Assembly: GCA_945910005.1 (NCBI GenBank)
Contig: OX246739.1
Span: forward strand, 41,344,201-41,408,200
Origin: Isoperla grammatica
Lineage: Eukaryota; Arthropoda; Insecta; Plecoptera; Perlodidae
Length of the DNA: 64,000 nt
Reading direction: 5' to 3'
Each line of letters begins with the position of its first letter. Position 1 is the first letter of the stretch. A program made the translations under genes and the position numbers. This document shows, in pieces, positions 11,601 to 20,410 of this stretch. Under the pieces are notes generated by a model. It saw only the letters and a program-made list of their open reading frames with translations. It was not told the DNA's origin and did no database searches.

Positions 11601-14600
11601 AAATAGGTCGCAAAGGGTAAGGGTGGGGGGTAGCGTATCAGCAGCTATCGAAGTTACATCGGGGGTGCCGCAGGGGTCGGTGCTGGGTCCACTGTTATTT
11701 ATAATGTTTATTAATGATATAGGAAGGGATATTGAGTCAAGATTAAGGTTGTTTGCTGATGATTGCGTCTTGTATAGGGTGATTAAGGGGGTGGAGGATG
11801 CTAAGTTGTTGCAGGATGATTTGAACAGGATAGAGGAGTGGGTTGATGTTAATAGGATGGGTTTGAATGCGGGAAAGTGTAAACTGGTTGGGTTCACGCG
11901 TAAATTAAAAGGGGATGCGAGAGAGTATTTTCTTGAGGGGGTAGTTCTAGAAAAGGTAAAGAAGTATAAGTATTTGGGAATTTTATTGGCCGAAGATTTG
12001 GGATGGGGGGACCAGGTGCAGGAAAGTGTAAGAAAGGGATGTAGAAACTTAGGGTTTGTTATGAGGAATTTGAAGGGAGCTAGTAGGGAGGTAAAGGATA
12101 TGGCTTACAAAACAGTGATACGGCCTATATTGGAATATGGTGGTGCAGTGTGGGATCCATATAGGAAAGGGGAAGTCATGGAATTAGAAAAGGTGCAGCG
12201 TAGGGCGGCAAGGAAGGTTACAGGACAAGTTAGGAGATGGAGGTATGTTGAAGATAGGTTAGGGAATGTGGTAAGGGCTTATGATAGTGTTACAGCAATG
12301 ATGGGGGAACTGGGTTGGGAGTCCTTAGAGGAGAGACGGAGGAGTGATAGGATGTGTAATTTATATAGAGCAGCTAGGGGGAAAGGAGGGTGGGGGGAAA
12401 TCCAGAGCAGGTTGCAAGAAGGAGTTTATAGAGGGAGGGGGGATCATAATTGGAAGTTTCAGCGTCGGGTAGTGAGAAGTGATCTGGGTAGGTTTGGTTT
12501 TGTTGAGAGAACGGTAAGGGAATGGAATGAGTTACCCGAGGAGGTTGTTGAGTGCGAGTCAGTAAGGGAATTTAGAAATAGATTGACGAAAAGGAAGTGA
12601 CGAGGGAGGGTGGGGAGGGGGGAGGTTTGGATAGGTTGCCACCGGGTAGTTGTGGCCCATTTGCAGCCTTTAAGTGTTTTAATCTTAATCTTAATCTCAG
12701 ATTTGCGTGGTAAACATATGCGGGCCGAATTGCATCACGAGATCGAACTCACCGCCATGAAAAGTAAACGTTTCTTAAGCTGTTGCGCGGCAGATATGGC
12801 GTCCACCGAGTAGGTGTTGACAAAGAATTGCGATTTCTGCTTCTTCTAACTGTTTCACAGCCATCAGTTTTCTAAGAAAATTCTAGCGCTATGTAATTAA
12901 TTTTCGTTCAACTTTAGCATGTTCTATTTCGTAGGCCTAGATGTAACGGATGAGGTTATGTTCACTTCATTGCTGATGAGAGTCAGCTGTTACCTGCCAC
13001 GCCTCCGTTTAACCGAGCTGAGCCTGAACTGGGGGGTGCGATCTGAAATTGCGTGATAAACAAGTACCGTACCGAGACCATAGATTGAGTTCGATCTGAG
13101 TAGTACGAGCTTGGCTCGCTTGATAAACGTAGTCCGTGTGTGGTGTCAATTGCATTACGGTTGTAGATTTACACCTAGTAGTATAGTAGGCCTACTGTAG
13201 TTAGTATAAACTTGAAACTGAAAAGTAGAATGCCTATGTGGGAGACCAGTACCAGTATACCCAATACAAAACCCATACTATAGCATAAACAAATAATTCA
13301 CATAAAAAAACAATTAAAAAAGCATACTGTTCATGATGATGATGAGCATGATGTTCTTCAACACCATTTGAACCGTTTTAACATTACGACTGAACCAGCC
13401 ATCTGCAAACTATGTAATTTTGAACCCCAAGACAGAGCACACCTTTTTAGGTGTGCCACACTTCAGAGTGACATTGACGCCCTGCCCAATGATATGTATG
13501 GGCAGGTCAGAAAAAGAAGCCATTTTATATTGGATAGCAAGGAAGAGGAATGGCTGAGGAAGTTATCTCTGCATAGGAAAAAAAAATACTGTAATACACT
13601 CCTATAGATGATCGTAGATATGCATGACGTGTGACGACCCAACAGCCTCAAATTATGACATTAAAGGTATCCATGCTACTCAGTTTGTATTACAAGAATA
13701 TTTGTTACCGTACATTCAGCCTATATAGTAGGCCCACAGCAAAACTTCTAGATAATGAACTCTAGGGGGCCAAATTATTATTTGTTATGAAGAACATTTC
13801 TTTATAAAGATGTGTCTTTACATGCATAAGAACCTTTTGGGACCTCAAAAACAGTTTGTCATATAGATAATTTTGTTATATATAAAGACGTTTGCTATAA
13901 AGAAGTTTCACTGGAGGCCTAGGCCTACCTGTAATTTAAGGGACAAGTCCACAAGATGTTGTAATCTATTAATAATTAATATTATTGTTTTATTATTATT
14001 ACTAGGAAAACGCTCCGCGTTGCCAGATGAGCGATTTTTTTCAATGTAGGCTCTCAAATCAAATAAATCGTTTGCATATCATATTACTCTTTTAAAAAAA
14101 AAAATACCTTTATAATAAACATATGATTTTTTTACAAGATGGCGGATCAAGTTACATCCTTATAACTTAAGTATATTATTTCTTGATATGTTGCTAATAG
14201 ATGCACGAAATATTATTCAAATCCGTTAAGAAGTTTTCTTTTAAGAAATTAAAACCTTCAAGTTGATGGATTTCCGCATAATTTCATTCGACCGTGGTCT
14301 ACTCAATAGGCTCTAATTCATAAACTATTAAACCTATCAGTGTATGGAAAGTTTCATAATGTAGATACAGACTATATCTAAAATGTTATATTAATTAATC
14401 ATACAATTACTCGCTTTTAAATCATAATAAAAGCTATTTAATTTGTCGTCCAAGTTCGTTGTTAACATTTGCATGTTTGCCGTGAAGGTCATTAAATATA
14501 ACACGTCATTGTAGCTATTCTATGATAGCTATCAAAATTCCAAATACATAGTGAGAAAGGTCTGATTGCGTAAGCCATTTCGGTAGCATACTATGTGCAT

Positions 14601-17020
14601 CTAACTTCAATGGTCCGCAAATGCGAATCATATCGGTGGAACACTGTAAAAACGAAGAAAACTACCGCCGTAAATAAACAATATTTGTTTATAACATGGC
14701 GGTTAAAGCTACAATTTTGAAACTCTTGTCGTGTGTTAGTACTATTGATGTGGACTTATAAATAAAAAATTATTTATATCGGTGTGTAAGTTTTAATTTA
14801 ATTAAATAAATAACAAAACATGTGTTTCAGTTGTTAATTTTTTGTAGGTTGGCATCTTACGTCATTGTAGCCATTCTATGACAGCTATTGAAATTTAAAA
14901 TAATATTGCATAGGTATTGTTACGTACGCTATGTTTGGTGTATACTATGTGCATCTAACTGCAATAGTCCGCAAATGCGAATCATATCGGTTGGACACTA
15001 TAAAAATGAAGAAATTATAGTAGTAAATAAACAATATTTTTTTATAACATGGCGGATAACCTTACAATTTTGAAACTTTTGTCAAGTGTTGGTACCGTTA
15101 ATGGTAATCTACATGTGAAACATTATTTAAATCCGTATGTAAGTTTTCATTTAATTAAATAAATAAACAAATTTTATTTTTCAGCAATTAATTTTTTGTA
15201 GGTTGGTATCTTGACGAATTTTGCTGGTTATGTTAACAGCATCGAGTTTAGTGGTCCCGAACGTTGCCCGAAAATTTCAGCAAAATACGTCAATCCGTTT
15301 GACCTGTGCGCGACGAACAAAATTTAGCGCACATACACACACACACACAGACAAAGCGCCGATCGAGTTGTATGGAGAGATTCACTCCGCTTCGCTACGC
15401 TCATCTAATAATTAATATTGATGGTAACAACGCAGAGTTGGACGTGGCAACAGATGATGATGATGATGATTGATGGTTGTGTAATGTAGATGGACTATAC
15501 GGTTCTAGTACGTAATAATTGTCATTATTAGTTTGTAGTATGTGGCCGAGGTAGATAGGGCCTATACCTGAATGTGTCCCAATAAAATATCTAGATGAAT
15601 TTAATCTAAACTTGTAAACTTGGATAGCCTGCCTTCACATACACATCCAAATTATCGAGAGCAATTAGAGAGCTTACCATGCCCAATTGAAGTCCGAGAT
15701 AAGTCGTCCTGGACGCGGTTGGTCTTCTGCAGCCGTCTTTTGATGCGCAATGCTGTCTTTTGCCCATCGTTGGATGCAAGTTAAATGCATGAAGCAGAAG
15801 CATTCGGAACAGTTCCATATGGCGTCGGTTCTTTTAACAGTCGCGATACATATCAGACATGTCGCTGCACCCGACTGGAACGCGTCTTCAAGGAAGCGCT
15901 GCGTTCGGCCCAGATCTTCACTCTTGCCTCCCAACTGAGAATAGGACTTTAGTACGGATCCTAGAAAGAAAGTAAACCAGTCGATAAAAAGACAATTCTG
16001 TCCCACACACACAGCCACGACCACACACCCCAAGTTCCAAAGGAAATTGACAAAGTCTAGATCAAGGTCATTTAGCATGAAACCAATAGTGTCGGCAGTT
16101 CCACAGAACCAACCGGTATAGTGCCAAAGAAGGCAGGCCTAAATGCACTAGTCAGACAAGTGGCACTATCTGTGTAGCAATGCAATTTTTAGCATACTAC
16201 ATGACAGGTAGTGCCACTGGCATGCTGAGGGTATTTTCATGGTGGAACAAACACACAGACACACCCCAAGGTAGTGGTACTCTAATGTGCATAAACTGTT
16301 TTCAGGGAAACGTGCATGTTGCTGTATCTGGGAGGTAGGGGTTGAGGATCCCAGCTAGTACGGGTCTTGGGCATATAGCCCTATACAAATTTTGGTTTGC
16401 TTTTCTCATTGGAAGAGCGAGTGTTACGCAGAGTAGGCCTATACGCAAGTAAAAAAATGAAAAAAAAGAAACACGCAGAATTCGTTCGCCTGCCCTGCAA
16501 TTTGTACTCCAACTGTAAACCAGTGTAGGCCTGCAATCGAGACATATTTCTGTGTCAGTGCAAGCTAGCGTAGCTGTCATGTTAGCATTTTTCTGTACTT
16601 CATTTCATACAGTGCAGTCTGTACAAGTTTACATGTAGTTATCTTGAGATACTAGACTTACATCACCAATTTGCCAAGTTAATGAATTTTTTTAACACTA
16701 TAAAACACAATTACAGGCCCATTATAGATCATTACACCTTCTATGCAATTTCCTAGAACTTTTTAACATTGAGTCTACTCACCTAGGATACTATCACACT
16801 CAAGTTCATCCTCTTCCGAGGAAGATTCGTAATCTTGTTTCATATGCTTCTGGACAGCTGCCTGCATTTCAGCCTGAGCAATTTTGAATTTTTGTTCAGC
16901 TTGCACACTAGGCCTGGGTCTTTGTTGAGACTGTTTCTGTAGGTCTGGAGTGTGAGTTTGATGATGTTGAGAACCTCGATTCCAAGGATTCCCCCGACCT
17001 CTTCCACGACGAGGTTCCAT
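1211..17020 (-). CDS. NFXL1: NFXL1-like RING and NF-X1 zinc-finger protein, 5' part of gene (4 coding exons, 3' end off-window)
   Basis: Exons on the minus strand: 17020-16783, 15960-15678, 9695-9517, 2685-1211, summing to 725 codons with phases 1, 2, 1 and 0 that all match. In order the protein has a basic RG-rich start ([10 protein letters not shown]), an acidic SSSEEDE patch, a RING-type domain (CLICIA ... [14 protein letters not shown] ... CPKC, split across an intron), then about ten NF-X1 fingers of the form CGxHxCxxxCHxGxCxxC. NFXL1 is related to the NFX1 family of putative E3 ligases/transcription repressors; the exact role here is inferred. Human NFXL1 is about 911 aa, so roughly 180 residues, including the C-terminus, should lie left of the window. 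The order RING then fingers, and the [10 protein letters not shown] motif, favour NFXL1 over NFX1/shuttle craft. Its two large introns are filled with transposons that lie mostly antisense to it. Confidence 0.93.
2686..3379. other. NFXL1 intron 3, distal part
   Basis: AT-rich intronic sequence between exon 4 and the Gypsy insertion site. Around 2990-3050 there is weak similarity to 520-580 (shared GAAATATCC/CAAATAT words), suggesting an old dispersed repeat. Nothing else supported. Confidence 0.35.
3385..3607 (+). repeat. Gypsy 5' LTR
   Basis: Starts TGTGGTGG, ends CATTACA, 223 bp, matching 8881-9103. It contains AATAAAG near 3537, a plausible polyadenylation signal for the element. Confidence 0.95.
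3608..3630 (+). other. Gypsy primer-binding site
   Basis: Three bases after the LTR the sequence reads TGGCGACGAGCC. TGG pairs with the universal CCA end of tRNAs. I cannot name the tRNA primer without comparing tRNA 3' ends. Confidence 0.6.
3700..7704 (+). CDS. Gypsy gag-pol polyprotein, truncated by nested transposon
   Basis: A 1334-codon ORF in a single frame. Residues 1-240 are gag-like. Two CCHC knuckles follow (~250-283: [13 protein letters not shown] and [14 protein letters not shown]), then an aspartic protease ([11 protein letters not shown], ~369). Reverse transcriptase carries the YLDDI motif (~690), RNase H the [10 protein letters not shown] motif (~841), and integrase has an HHCC zinc-binding region (~1057-1093) and a D-D-E core with SDNGPP and NGAAER. 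All catalytic motifs are present. The TAG stop at 7702-7704 is not the element's own: it is the first three bases of the hAT inverted repeat. The original reading frame resumes after the insert and ends at 8730. Confidence 0.93.
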   Translation: MALVKSRIVGNMEPFSCETEDIVSYLERLESYFVLNGISEDNIKVPMFITLCGAPTYQVLKNMLMPNKPSESTFHVIVSVLKAHYAPKRLVISERYHFHCRNQKEGESISNYIVAIKKLSEHCDFKDFLSEALRDRLVCGLSSENIRRKLLLEKSLTFDEASAIALNMELADSQSKLSNLSVNLVPKSRRQSQSSSRQRSSEPMYSRPSSSSGRRQSSPSFQRESSRPTSHQSSQSSRYESRNPGSVQSCRRCGRLHNEADCPARNWECFSCHKQGHTSRVCRKNRRVHDVIADGSSEADSESSDSVSVSKVSTSATARVTKVVSKGSSAEDVLEVTSKEVVPSTIKTLGGSPLFVKLRVEDIIVKFEVDTGASVSLISSQFYYDNFSQKKLHPSPLSLKSVTGEKLGVLGQIEVKVKSPTNTSKLLKLTVCENNRKIKPLLGRPWLDSLSPSWRNVLQVDTKSETLESESTEIVLGQNLEESDIFTVEIDDGLAASNSLVNPRTVVEELSKKFPNVFSNDKSVSIKQYQANLVLKENVTPVFHKAYSIPYALKCEVKRQLDEMVEVGTLVPVRHAEWASPIVCVPQTNNKVRICVDFKVTLNSALKTDFYPLPRLEDIFTSLSGGTVFTVLDLQNAYQQLIVGPESRQYLTINTEFGLYQFTRLPFGVSSAPGIFQATMEEILKDMPWVKVYLDDILITGRDLEHCKRNVDKVLRRLNEYQVRVNLHKCKFFCTQVDYLGHALHAKGISPSNNKITAIVEASEPINVSQLRSYLGMLNFYNRFLPNLSTLLKPLYNLTKQGAPWFWSADCVRAFAKSKELLQNNCLLVHYNPDYPIVVSADASPYGVGGVLSHVINGIERPVMFVSSTLTPTQQGYSQLDREALALVFTVKRFHKYLFGQAFTLATDHQPLKHILAPTKGIPTVAASRLQRWAVILSTYNYKIMYRKASLMCPADALSRLPDKRELIEDYKIALLDEEFPLTYVEIATETAKDPVLSKVLDLTKHGWPNHVPEGGLIPYFKRRMELSLEHGCLLAGNKVIIPKSLQETLLTLLHNEHPGIVRMKALARTTCWWPSLNAEIENKVQSCEACQVINFTPSSNVTVKWPSVEPWFRVYIDFFVKDQKTFLILVDSASRWIEVWFMARGTDATEVTRKLRHCFTVFGFPHQIVSDNGPPFTSVEFTAFCKAYGITLIHSPPYSPRSNGAAERAVQTIKKGLSKELLVHNLTLKKGEVQEILDRILLTYRTTPHSDNELSPSEFLLKHKPRTILSLIKPNNHRVPPMTPTKLLTFEVGTQVLVKIKPYTVPEKGVIRKQISAVTYLVEVKDVIRLVHL
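7702..8434. mobile_element. Non-autonomous hAT-like transposon nested in Gypsy pol
   Basis: Terminal inverted repeats TAGGGTTGCCAACT / AGTTGGCAACCCTA fit the hAT terminal pattern. Perfect 8-bp target duplications TACACCTC lie at 7694-7701 and 8435-8442. The element is 733 bp and has no transposase ORF. It interrupts the Gypsy polyprotein. Confidence 0.92.
8443..8730 (+). pseudogene. Detached C-terminal part of the Gypsy polyprotein
   Basis: Immediately after the hAT target duplication the frame continues with NQMKPYEGG and runs to a TGA at 8728-8730, ending in a basic stretch ([15 protein letters not shown]). It lies in the same frame as 3700-7701 once the 733-bp insert and one 8-bp duplication are discounted, so it is the displaced C-terminal tail following integrase. 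The upstream open frame starting at 8290 is transposon sequence, not a real start. Confidence 0.85.
8871..8880 (+). other. Gypsy polypurine tract
   Basis: AAGGGAGGAG directly abuts the 3' LTR, as expected for the plus-strand primer of LTR retrotransposons. Confidence 0.8.
8881..9103 (+). repeat. Gypsy 3' LTR
   Basis: 223 bp, the same sequence as 3385-3607, followed by the second ATAAT target duplication at 9104-9108. Confidence 0.95.
9109..9516. other. NFXL1 intron 3, proximal part
   Basis: AT-rich intronic DNA between the Gypsy element and exon 3. No feature recognised. Confidence 0.4.
9517..9695 (-). CDS. NFXL1: NFXL1 exon 3 (end of RING, first NF-X1 finger)
   Basis: The acceptor TACATGCTTTGCAG precedes 9695 and the donor CCAG|GTAGGC follows 9517; 179 nt, phase 2 in and phase 1 out. 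It encodes [10 protein letters not shown], then a conserved block with [15 protein letters not shown], and the start of a finger [12 protein letters not shown] completed by exon 4. The first base completes the Cys codon begun in exon 2, rebuilding the final CPKC of the RING. Confidence 0.93.
9985..12697 (+). mobile_element. 5'-truncated non-LTR retrotransposon (Jockey/CR1-type LINE)
   Basis: Endonuclease plus reverse transcriptase ORF followed by a short 3'UTR and a repeated tail (TTTTAATCTTAATCTTAATCT-like, ~12676-12697). Tails of short tandem repeats are typical of CR1/L2/Jockey-group LINEs. The element begins within the endonuclease domain just after a G-run at 9957-9973, so the N-terminal half is missing. 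It lies antisense to NFXL1. Base composition is strongly purine/G-rich on the coding strand, unlike the flanks. Confidence 0.88.
10014..12600 (+). pseudogene. LINE endonuclease-reverse transcriptase, frameshifted
   Basis: 10014-11264 encodes the C-terminal part of an exonuclease/endonuclease/phosphatase domain ([27 protein letters not shown]) and the start of RT. From 11261 the RT continues in another frame: [38 protein letters not shown], then the C-terminal WNELPEEVV region, stopping at 12600. The break lies in a run of nine G at 11252-11260; eight G would keep one frame. It may be a true inactivating slip or a homopolymer sequencing error. Only the endonuclease N-terminus is missing otherwise. 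Confidence 0.9.
12698..13329. other. NFXL1 intron 2, right flank of LINE
   Basis: Contains the right inverted-repeat arm near 13090-13120 and several GATAAAC words in both orientations that also occur at 9885-9900. No coding potential recognised. Confidence 0.35.
13330..13607 (+). pseudogene. LINE C-terminal zinc-finger remnant
   Basis: An open frame from about 13332 to the stop at 13607 reads [10 protein letters not shown] then [17 protein letters not shown], the CxxC...HxxxxC pattern of the zinc finger found at the end of many LINE RT proteins. Everything upstream of the finger is absent, so this is a 5'-truncated remnant unrelated in sequence to the LINE at 10-12.6 kb. Confidence 0.55.
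13737..13913. mobile_element. Small MITE (copy 1), Tc1/mariner-pogo-like
   Basis: Shares most of its length with 27707-27863 (common words TTTGTTATGAAGAACATTTC and CTTTTGGGACCTCAAAAACA). Ends are CAGCAAAACTTCT / AGAAGTTTCACTG. The second copy has TA at both flanks, which points to a TA-targeting family. Diverged; no ORF. Confidence 0.65.
13970..15419. mobile_element. Unclassified 1.4-kb element with internal tandem duplication
   Basis: The 14-bp direct repeat TAATAATTAATATT occurs at 13970-13983 and 15406-15419, bracketing 1422 bp. Inside, ~357-bp units at 14502-14858 and 14859-15216 are tandem copies (shared TCCGCAAATGCGAATCATAT, AACATGGCGG and TAATTTTTTGTAGGTTGG), with a partial third copy possible to the left. 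The right end has CTCCGCTTCGCTACGCTC and the left has CGCTCCGCG, weakly inverted. No protein is recognisable. The 14-bp duplication fits LINE-type integration, but chance repetition of AT-rich sequence is possible. Confidence 0.5.
15678..15960 (-). CDS. NFXL1: NFXL1 exon 2 (RING domain)
   Basis: The acceptor TTTACTTTCTTTCTAG precedes 15960 and the donor GCATG|GTAAGC follows 15678; 283 nt, phase 1 in, phase 2 out. It encodes [17 protein letters not shown], the conserved [19 protein letters not shown] and [17 protein letters not shown] chose this acceptor over the nearby CTATTCTCAG because only this one keeps frame with exon 1. Confidence 0.92.
15961..16782. other. NFXL1 intron 1
   Basis: Non-coding; contains repeated AGTGCCA/TGGCACT words around 16117-16218 in opposite orientations, perhaps a decayed MITE. 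Nothing firmer. Confidence 0.4.
16783..17020 (-). CDS. NFXL1: NFXL1 exon 1 (start codon)
   Basis: ATG at 17020 begins [16 protein letters not shown]; glutamine-rich and [15 protein letters not shown] sequence follows, ending at donor CTAG|GTGAGT (phase 1). 238 nt. The RG-rich start and acidic serine patch resemble the N-terminus of vertebrate NFXL1. The promoter is not identified; the 5'UTR may continue into an upstream exon. Confidence 0.85.
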
Positions 17021-17656
17021 TTTATTCGGCTCAGCCCTGTAGGGTTCTACGGGTTTTTACAAAAACAGAGTGCGTGCTAGGCATAAGCCTAAGGAGGCAA
17101 AGCTTGTAGCTTACATTTTGTGATCAGGAAAAGATCTGGAAAACAATAACAAGATTAAAAAATTGCAATACCATCTCATAAACTTAGTGACCTAAAACCA
17201 TTTAAAGGTTTGTTTGTTGGACAGAGCCAGACTTATTACTTTTAAATCCACAGTACAGTAGGCTTAAGTACGCGGCATGCCTTACAATTAGGCCTAATTG
17301 ATTAATTGGTGTTTAACGATGTACTCAATTATTGGGTCTCACGACGTCGGGAAAGGAGATTGAAGGAAAGGGACAAATAGGACACAATCAGATTTAGAGG
17401 GGTAAATAGGGTAGGAAACGAGAGAGCCTGAATAAGTCGTCTCTTATGTCCGGCAGTCACCCACGCGAGAGTATACCCCGGGCCCGGTTAACAATAACTC
17501 AAGGACGTTTGAGTACAGTTCTACTTCTAGAACTTCAAAAATATCCATGTTATCATGACATTAAGAAAATAAATTAAGCAAATATGAAAGAAATGTGCAC
17601 AAATCAATTGGTAAGACATTTGGCACCGACTTTGTACCGTACGTGTACGTTTCAGC
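17021..17656. other. NFXL1 5' flank or 5'UTR intron
   Basis: 17310-17510 looks like a dispersed repeat (GTTTAACGATGTACTC, GGGTCTCACGACGTCGGG, ending CCCCGGGCCCGGTTAAC), but no second copy is present in this window. No ORF. Confidence 0.3.
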
Positions 17657-18188
17657 CAGTGGTGTATTCCTAAAATATAAGGTGCCTGGGCGGTCGAATT
17701 TACGTGTGTGGGGGGGGGGGGGGGGAGGTAATTTAAGTGGGTGGAAAACGATGTTAAAGAACTTGAGGGGACGTTTTTGAGCAAAAATTCAGCGGCCATA
17801 CATGTATTTCAAATTTTCTTTTGGATTTTCGATGTTAATTAGCCCCATAGTGTTGTCTGTCAGATAGGACAATAAAATCGGACGTTTTTAATTATCCACA
17901 AGGAGTCCTGACAACTGCCAAATTTGATACCTGCAACAAAAACCTATTTCTTCTGTCCATCGTTTCGAAGCTATGTATATTTGGTCATGCGCATTTTTGC
18001 TACTCCAGTTATAGAACACTTTTTTATTACGCCTGGCTGTTCTTTGTTTAGCAATGTAGGACTTCGTGCCTGTATTGTAATGATATAATATGGGCTGTTG
18101 ACTGTTTAAAAGCGCCTGGGCTAGCCCAGCCTCCAAATAAAAGTGCCTAGGCGGCGCCCAGGCCCGCCCAGGCTCGAATACACCACTG
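17657..18188. mobile_element. hAT-like MITE
   Basis: Inverted repeats CAGTGGTGTATTC / GAATACACCACTG. Perfect 8-bp target duplication GTTTCAGC at 17649-17656 and 18189-18196. 532 bp with a G-run near 17710-17726; sub-terminal CCTGGGCG / CGCCCAGG words also pair. No transposase. Confidence 0.9.
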
Positions 18189-18196
18189 GTTTCAGC

Positions 18197-19560
18197 ACAT
18201 TTTTGTCAGAAGGGTACTGGCCATCGTAGTACTGGCTGTAGGACATGATTGGGATTTTACCTAGGCCTAAATCAAGCCTAAGGTCTCAAATTAAATTAGT
18301 GAGCCTAAAAAAGACATTTATTGCCATTGGCTAAAAGTATTAGATCTGATTACTAGCTGCATTCATAATGTTAAAATACTTAAATCATATAATTTGCCCA
18401 TACGTACGTTACAAACTCTGTAGGCCTAGGCTATACACCTCGCAATTGCCCAAAAGTTAGAATTCCAATGTTTTCAAGTTAGGCCTAATCGTGATTAATT
18501 CAAAATATCATTTTAATGAACCAGAACCTTCAAGAAATGGTTCTTATGAAACCGGAACCGTTATGAAATCAGTGACTGGAACCGGAACTAGGGCTAACCC
18601 CTGATACACATACAGTCACATTGGATGTTTCAGTTTAACTTTTGGCAATAGGTCTAGGGTTGCTAGCCCTAGGCTCTAGCCCTGCCAGCCCTAGCCCTAC
18701 ATACCCCCCCCCCCCCCTAAGAGAAATAAAAGAACACTTACAGCCTAGCTTACTAGCTTGGACATCATTATTATTTACCGCTAGGCTTATTTATTAGGTA
18801 ATGAGGTAGGTCTAGGTCTATTCGACTTAGCTTACTAGCTTCGTCGTCTAATTGTTCGTACGGCAGACATTGCTAAGTTTAGTAGGTAGTCTAGATGTAT
18901 CCGTATCTCAGGTCCTAGAAGACCCGCGGTTGACGTAGCCAGTTACAGAGGAAGGGGGGATCATCAGATGTGGGTAAGTTCTCCTTTCTGGGAAGGGCGA
19001 CTGTTGAGTGGAGCCGGGAAGGGGGGATCATCAGTGGAAGATAGAAAGCAGGTTATAGAGGACGGTAAGTTCTCCTTCCTGGGAAGGGCAACCAATGAGT
19101 GGATCCGGCTGGACGGGGAAGTCGTAGGGCAAAATAAGGTAAGGGCGTTTGTGGACAGGCTGAAGCCTAAACCCAAACCCAGGTCGATGAAGGAGGTGAA
19201 AGGCGACGGTCCTGGGAAAGGAAGGAGGTTGGAAGCAAGGGGGGTGATGGAGGGGAAGGAAGCAAGGAAACCGGAGAAGAATGAGGAAAGGCAGGGGGGT
19301 TTGGAGGGAAGGAGGAAGAAATGGGAAAGGAGGGATGGAGGAACATGCGAGTCTCTTGCCACCGGCCTACGGCCAACAGCGAGGACTAGGCCTAGGCCTA
19401 GCCTATACAATGGAGAGGAGGATAGGCTAGCAACAAGACAAGCCCCTGCTGGGCTTAGGCATAAACGAGTTTGCAGTTTACAATCTTTAGAAAAAGTGTG
19501 TCAAAATAGTTTGCTAGGCTAGATAATATTATTATAAACTAGACTAGAGCCTACGCTACG
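18197..19560. other. Intergenic DNA, partly purine-rich open frame
   Basis: 18600-18720 is built from CTAGCCC-type words. 18958-19412 is strongly purine-rich and open on both strands. It contains an imperfect ~100-bp direct duplication (GTAAGTTCTCCTTYCTGGGA at 18972 and 19065). The composition resembles the LINE at 10-12.6 kb, so it may be a fragment of a related element; I recognise no domain. Confidence 0.35.
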
Positions 19561-19767
19561 CTATTGCTTACCCCTATCAAAATCAGTAAAGAAAATGGAG
19601 TAAGGCAATCACATTCTGGTGCCAACGACGACGACGAGTGACCACGTCTGGAATCTGAATTCGTGAACGCAAAACCTGGCAAAACGTCACCTATCTTTCC
19701 GCTGTTCACGCAGTACAGCATACACTTGGGCGACAAGGCAAATGTAAACACAAAAACTTTAAAATTA

Positions 19768-19880
19768 TTTCCCGCACTTTTATCCGTACTGTGATTGGGC
19801 ACTGAGCCTGATTTCCTTTCCGTCACTTTGGTCGGCATCGCGCATGTAGACAGGGCGGTGGTGGCATGTTCCCGCGAAAA
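19768..19880 (+). promoter_or_regulatory. Candidate MCM6 promoter with E2F and CCAAT motifs
   Basis: TTTCCCGC at 19768-19775 and TTCCCGCGAAAA at 19869-19880 match the E2F consensus TTTSSCGC; the second is a near-palindromic high-affinity form. GATTGGG at 19793-19799 is an inverted CCAAT box. E2F control of MCM genes at G1/S is well established in animals. The sites lie about 150-260 bp upstream of the probable first-exon donor at 20029. No TATA box is evident. Confidence 0.6.
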
Positions 19881-19989
19881 GTAGCGTGGTGACAGGTGGT
19901 GTACTGTGTTGCGTGCTTCTGCTCAACAAGTAATTTGCATTGTTCACTGTCGTGTATCTCAAGAGAAGGTTCGATTTGCTTTGATATCA

Positions 19990-20029
19990 GCTTCGTTTGT
20001 TAAAGAATAGTGATCGCAGTACTTGAAAG
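19990..20029 (+). other. Possible MCM6 5'UTR exon end (splice donor)
   Basis: CTTGAAAG|GTAGGT at 20029/20030 could pair with the acceptor TTATTGCATTTTGTAG at 23761-23762, placing a 3.7-kb intron in the 5'UTR. The transcription start is not defined. Inference only; the ORF itself does not need this exon. Confidence 0.35.
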
Positions 20030-20410
20030 GTAGGTTTTTGACGTGATTTATTGTGAGACTAGGCCTAGGCCTATCCCCATAAGTGGCCTTCCTAGGGCTA
20101 GATCTAGGGGAAACCCTAGGCCTTAGCCTAGCCTAGGCCCCTAGGCTTGCCTCGGTTGGTTTTTATTGAGTGTATGGTAAACTTAAACCTAGTCCTAGGC
20201 CTATGCTATTTAAATTTTATGAAAGTCCACTCTAAGATTAATAACAATGGATCATTTATGCCTAGGGCTTAGGCCCTTGCTCAAGCAGGACAGCTAGGGC
20301 TAGGGCCTAGGGCCTAGCCTAGGCCAGGCCAACCAAAATAAAACAATGGTTTCGTCACTGGTTTCATTTTCCAAAGAGCCCTCAACCATTGCGTAGGCCT
20401 AGGCCCCAGG

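Larger units (their letters stand above)
9813..13125. mobile_element. Inverted-repeat-bounded region containing a LINE
   Basis: GTTTATCAAGCGAGC near 9825 and its complement GCTCGCTTGATAAAC near 13105 are the cores of ~40-bp imperfect inverted repeats facing each other. Both ends continue with related CTCGTAC and TCGAACT words. This looks like a DNA transposon or foldback element into which the LINE at ~9985-12697 inserted. I could not find a clean target duplication, so the exact ends are uncertain. Confidence 0.45.

Noticed and set aside
18968..19522. 184-aa basic ORF as a gene
   Set aside because: Purine-rich low complexity, open on both strands, internal duplication, no recognised domain; more likely a repeat fragment.
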